DNA from: DAOMOP01 sp035444405
Lineage (GTDB): Bacteria > Pseudomonadota > Gammaproteobacteria > Burkholderiales > Rhodocyclaceae
DNA length: 11,872 nucleotides
Reading direction: 5' to 3'
Assembly (NCBI GenBank): GCA_035444405.1
Contig: DAOMOP010000130.1
Location: 1-11,872 of the forward strand
Below are positions 8,527 to 11,872 of the stretch, piece by piece. The position numbers and the translations under genes were made by a program. Every line of letters begins with the position of its first letter. Within the stretch, counting starts at the first letter, position 1. The notes under the pieces are model-generated. The model saw nothing but the letters and a program-made list of their open reading frames with translations. It had not been told where the DNA came from and did not search any database.

Positions 8527-9270
8527 TCAGGCCGGGCTCGCGCAGATCCGTTCAAGGACCAGGCGCACGCGGCCCATGGCCGCGTGCAGTACCTGCTCGA
8601 TGCTGTCGAATGCGATGCCTTCTGCGCTCGCGGCGCGCCCGGCCGCATAGTTGGCAACGACGTTGATCGCGGCATACGGGAGTCCCAGCTCGCGCGCCAG
8701 TGCCGCCTCGGGCATGCCGGTCATGCCGACCACGTCCGCGCCGTCGCGCTCGAGGCGATTGATTTCGGCAGCCGTCTCGAGGCGAGGCCCCTGCGTGGCC
8801 GCGTACACGCCACCGTCGAAGACTTTCTCGCCGGCCGCTTCGGCGGCATCGAGGATACGCTGACGGACCGTCTGGTCGTAGGGATTGGTGAAGTCGATGT
8901 GATGAACCGGCTTGTCGTCACCTTCGAAAAAAGTGCTCGTGCGTCCCCAAGTGTAGTCGATGATCTGGTGCGGAACCACGAGTGTGCCGGGGCCGAAGTC
9001 GGGGCGGATGCCGCCGACCGACGCAACCGAGACGATCGCCGTCACCTTGGCGTCGCGCAGCGCCCAGATATTGGCGCGATAATTGACCTGGTGCGGCGGG
9101 ATCGTATGACCGTGACCGTGGCGTGCGAGAAAGACCACCGGCTCGCCGCCGAGTCGGCCGAAGACCAGTGCGCCGGAGGGCTCGCCGTAAGGCGTGCGTG
9201 CGACTTCGCGGCGGATCACGTCGAGGTTCGATAGGCGCGTCAGGCCGCTGCCGCCGATGATCGCGAGCAT
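8527..9270 (-). CDS. mtnP: S-methyl-5'-thioinosine phosphorylase, MTAP/PNP family (247 aa)
   Basis: Phosphorolytic enzyme of methylthioadenosine salvage, releasing 5-methylthioribose-1-phosphate and a purine base. The family pattern is clear: LAIIGGSGL (2-10), FLARHGHGHTIPPHQVNYRANIWAL in the region 47-71, SVGGI (84-88), VVPHQIIDYTWGR (98-110), ATQGPRLETAAEI (158-170) and VVGMTGMPEAALARELGLPYA around 180-200. The GMTGMPEAALARE segment matches Pseudomonas-type MTI phosphorylase more closely than classical MTAP, so methylthioinosine formed by MTA deamination is the likely substrate; this is inferred from sequence resemblance. The ATG has GGAGA about 8 nt upstream and a TGCTAGAAT element ahead of it. 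It is divergent from typA. Confidence 0.92.
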   Translation of the reverse strand: MLAIIGGSGLTRLSNLDVIRREVARTPYGEPSGALVFGRLGGEPVVFLARHGHGHTIPPHQVNYRANIWALRDAKVTAIVSVASVGGIRPDFGPGTLVVPHQIIDYTWGRTSTFFEGDDKPVHHIDFTNPYDQTVRQRILDAAEAAGEKVFDGGVYAATQGPRLETAAEINRLERDGADVVGMTGMPEAALARELGLPYAAINVVANYAAGRAASAEGIAFDSIEQVLHAAMGRVRLVLERICASPA

Positions 9271-9299
9271 GGATGCTGTCTCCGTTGAAACCCGCGCGG

Positions 9300-9308
9300 A
9301 TTCTAGCA
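9300..9308 (-). promoter_or_regulatory. Extended -10 promoter of the MTI phosphorylase gene
   Basis: On the minus strand TGCTAGAAT is an extended -10 (TGn plus TAGAAT, 5 of 6 to TATAAT). It would start transcription near 9293, giving a leader of about 23 nt that contains the GGAGA ribosome binding site. No good -35 is visible, as is common for extended -10 promoters. Confidence 0.55.
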
Positions 9309-9391
9309 TGCAGGCAGTGGCTCCGACGCCGCGCAGCCGCGGCTGGGGGCGTGTTCGGCGGCCGGACGACCCGCTCGCCAACCGGCGCCCA

Positions 9392-9400
9392 TGATATAAT
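9392..9400 (+). promoter_or_regulatory. Extended -10 promoter of typA
   Basis: TGATATAAT is a perfect extended -10 (TGn plus TATAAT) ending 31 nt before the typA ATG, predicting a start near 9407 and a leader of about 25 nt. A matching -35 is not evident. It stands out as an AT-rich island in G+C-rich sequence. Confidence 0.65.
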
Positions 9401-9431
9401 TTTCGGCTTTTCAAATACTTCCGGACCTCCC

Positions 9432-11246
<1,815 letters not shown>

Positions 11247-11253
11247 GGCGGCG

Positions 11254-11274
11254 GCGCCGACGCGCCGGCGGCGC
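11254..11274. terminator. G+C-rich hairpin between converging typA and galU
   Basis: GCGCCG (11254-11259) can pair with CGGCGC (11269-11274) around a 9-nt loop in the 42-nt gap between the facing stops of typA and galU. A shared bidirectional terminator is expected here, but there is no T-tract on either strand, so intrinsic termination is doubtful. Confidence 0.25.
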
Positions 11275-11288
11275 TGCGCTGCCCGCGC

Positions 11289-11872
11289 TCAGCCTTCGCG
11301 GCTGCCGAGCCAGGCCGAGAATTCTTCGGCCACCTCGGGGTGGCGCAGCGCGAACTCGACCGTCGCCTTCAGGTAGCCGAGCTTCGAGCCGCAGTCGTAG
11401 CGCGTGCCCTCGAACTGGTAGGCGAGCACCGCTTCCTCGCGCAGCAGTGACGCGATCGCGTCGGTGAGTTGCAGTTCGCTGCCGGCGCCCGGCTCGATGG
11501 CCCGCAGGTGCCCGAAAACGCGCGGCGTCAGGATGTAGCGGCCGACGACCGCCTGGGTCGTCGGCGCCTCCTCGGGGCGGGGCTTCTCGACGATGCCGGT
11601 CACGCGCTGCAGCGTGCCGTGGTGGTTCTCGGTGCTGACGATGCCGTACTGGCGCGTGTGTTCGCGCGGCACGTCCATGGTGCCGAGCACCGAGCAGCGG
11701 TTGTAGTTGTAGACGTCGACCATCTGCTTCATGATCGGCGCGCCGCCGTGGTTGTCGAGCAGGTCGTCGGCGAGCAGCACCGCGAAGGCCTCGTCGTCGC
11801 TGACCACGTGCGACGCGCATAGCACCGCATGCCCGAGGCCGAGCGCCTCGGACTGGCGGATGTAGATGCAGT
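11289..11872 (-). CDS. galU: GalU, UTP-glucose-1-phosphate uridylyltransferase, C-terminal part
   Basis: Enzyme that makes UDP-glucose from UTP and glucose-1-phosphate for surface polysaccharide and envelope sugar synthesis. The window holds the last 193 codons; the nucleotide-binding N-terminus lies beyond the edge. Recognisable segments are YIRQSEALGLGHAVLCA at the cut end, VLLADDLLD, TMDVPREHTRQYGIV, the sugar-phosphate-binding IVEKPRPEEAP, VVGRYILTP, ELQLTDAIASLL, and YDCGSKLGYLKA near the C-terminus. All match the bacterial GalU family rather than RmlA or GlmU. The reading frame stays open to the window edge; internal ATGs (such as the one at 11825) are not starts because family sequence continues upstream of them. 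Confidence 0.95.
   Translation of the reverse strand, partial: CIYIRQSEALGLGHAVLCASHVVSDDEAFAVLLADDLLDNHGGAPIMKQMVDVYNYNRCSVLGTMDVPREHTRQYGIVSTENHHGTLQRVTGIVEKPRPEEAPTTQAVVGRYILTPRVFGHLRAIEPGAGSELQLTDAIASLLREEAVLAYQFEGTRYDCGSKLGYLKATVEFALRHPEVAEEFSAWLGSREG

Noticed and set aside
7890..8675. A 261-codon minus-strand open frame between apaH and the phosphorylase
   Set aside because: No family resemblance, arginine/serine/proline-rich shadow composition, and it overlaps the C-terminus of the phosphorylase in the wrong frame.

Overview
The window is a high-G+C stretch of draft bacterial sequence. It contains one run of ten Ns, at 4246-4255. The gene content (Rrf2-SufB-C-D-S-U-SufT cluster, symmetric ApaH, an MTIP-type nucleoside phosphorylase, TypA/BipA, GalU) fits a beta- or gammaproteobacterium; the genus cannot be fixed by eye. 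No rRNA, tRNA, insertion sequence, phage gene or CRISPR array was seen.

Region 1 (1-6386, minus strand) is a tightly packed iron-sulphur cluster assembly operon. In transcription order it holds an IscR-like Rrf2 regulator, SufB, SufC, SufD, the cysteine desulfurase SufS, the sulfur acceptor SufU, a SufT/DUF59 protein, and the first 32 codons of a Rieske-type ferredoxin cut by the window edge. Most junctions overlap (19, 25, 8 and 4 nt), which suggests translational coupling. SufS mobilises cysteine sulfur, SufU relays it, SufBC2D assembles the cluster using SufC ATP hydrolysis, SufT probably helps maturation, and the Rrf2 protein probably senses cluster status. sufC is interrupted only by the assembly gap. 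Its two halves read cleanly up to the Ns and need a missing length divisible by three, so ten Ns is a placeholder.

Region 2 (6387-7885) holds a divergent plus-strand gene for a small secreted protein with a carboxypeptidase-regulatory-like beta domain. It converges on apaH (minus strand), which removes Ap4A.

Region 3 (7886-8526) is the least ordinary part. A plus-strand control region contains an imperfect dyad, a perfect IHF consensus and a -24/-12 sigma-54 promoter, in the order expected for an enhancer-dependent promoter. About 75 nt further on come four consecutive hairpins, the last followed by six Ts. Immediately after that is a small 59-codon gene with a good ribosome binding site. 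This could be a sigma-54-dependent small RNA or an attenuated leader for the small protein.

Region 4 (8527-11872) has a 5'-methylthioinosine phosphorylase (minus strand) divergent from typA (plus strand), each with an extended -10 promoter. The C-terminal two thirds or so of galU (minus strand) converge on typA and run off the window.

Most of the window is housekeeping. Region 3 is the best candidate for something undescribed.
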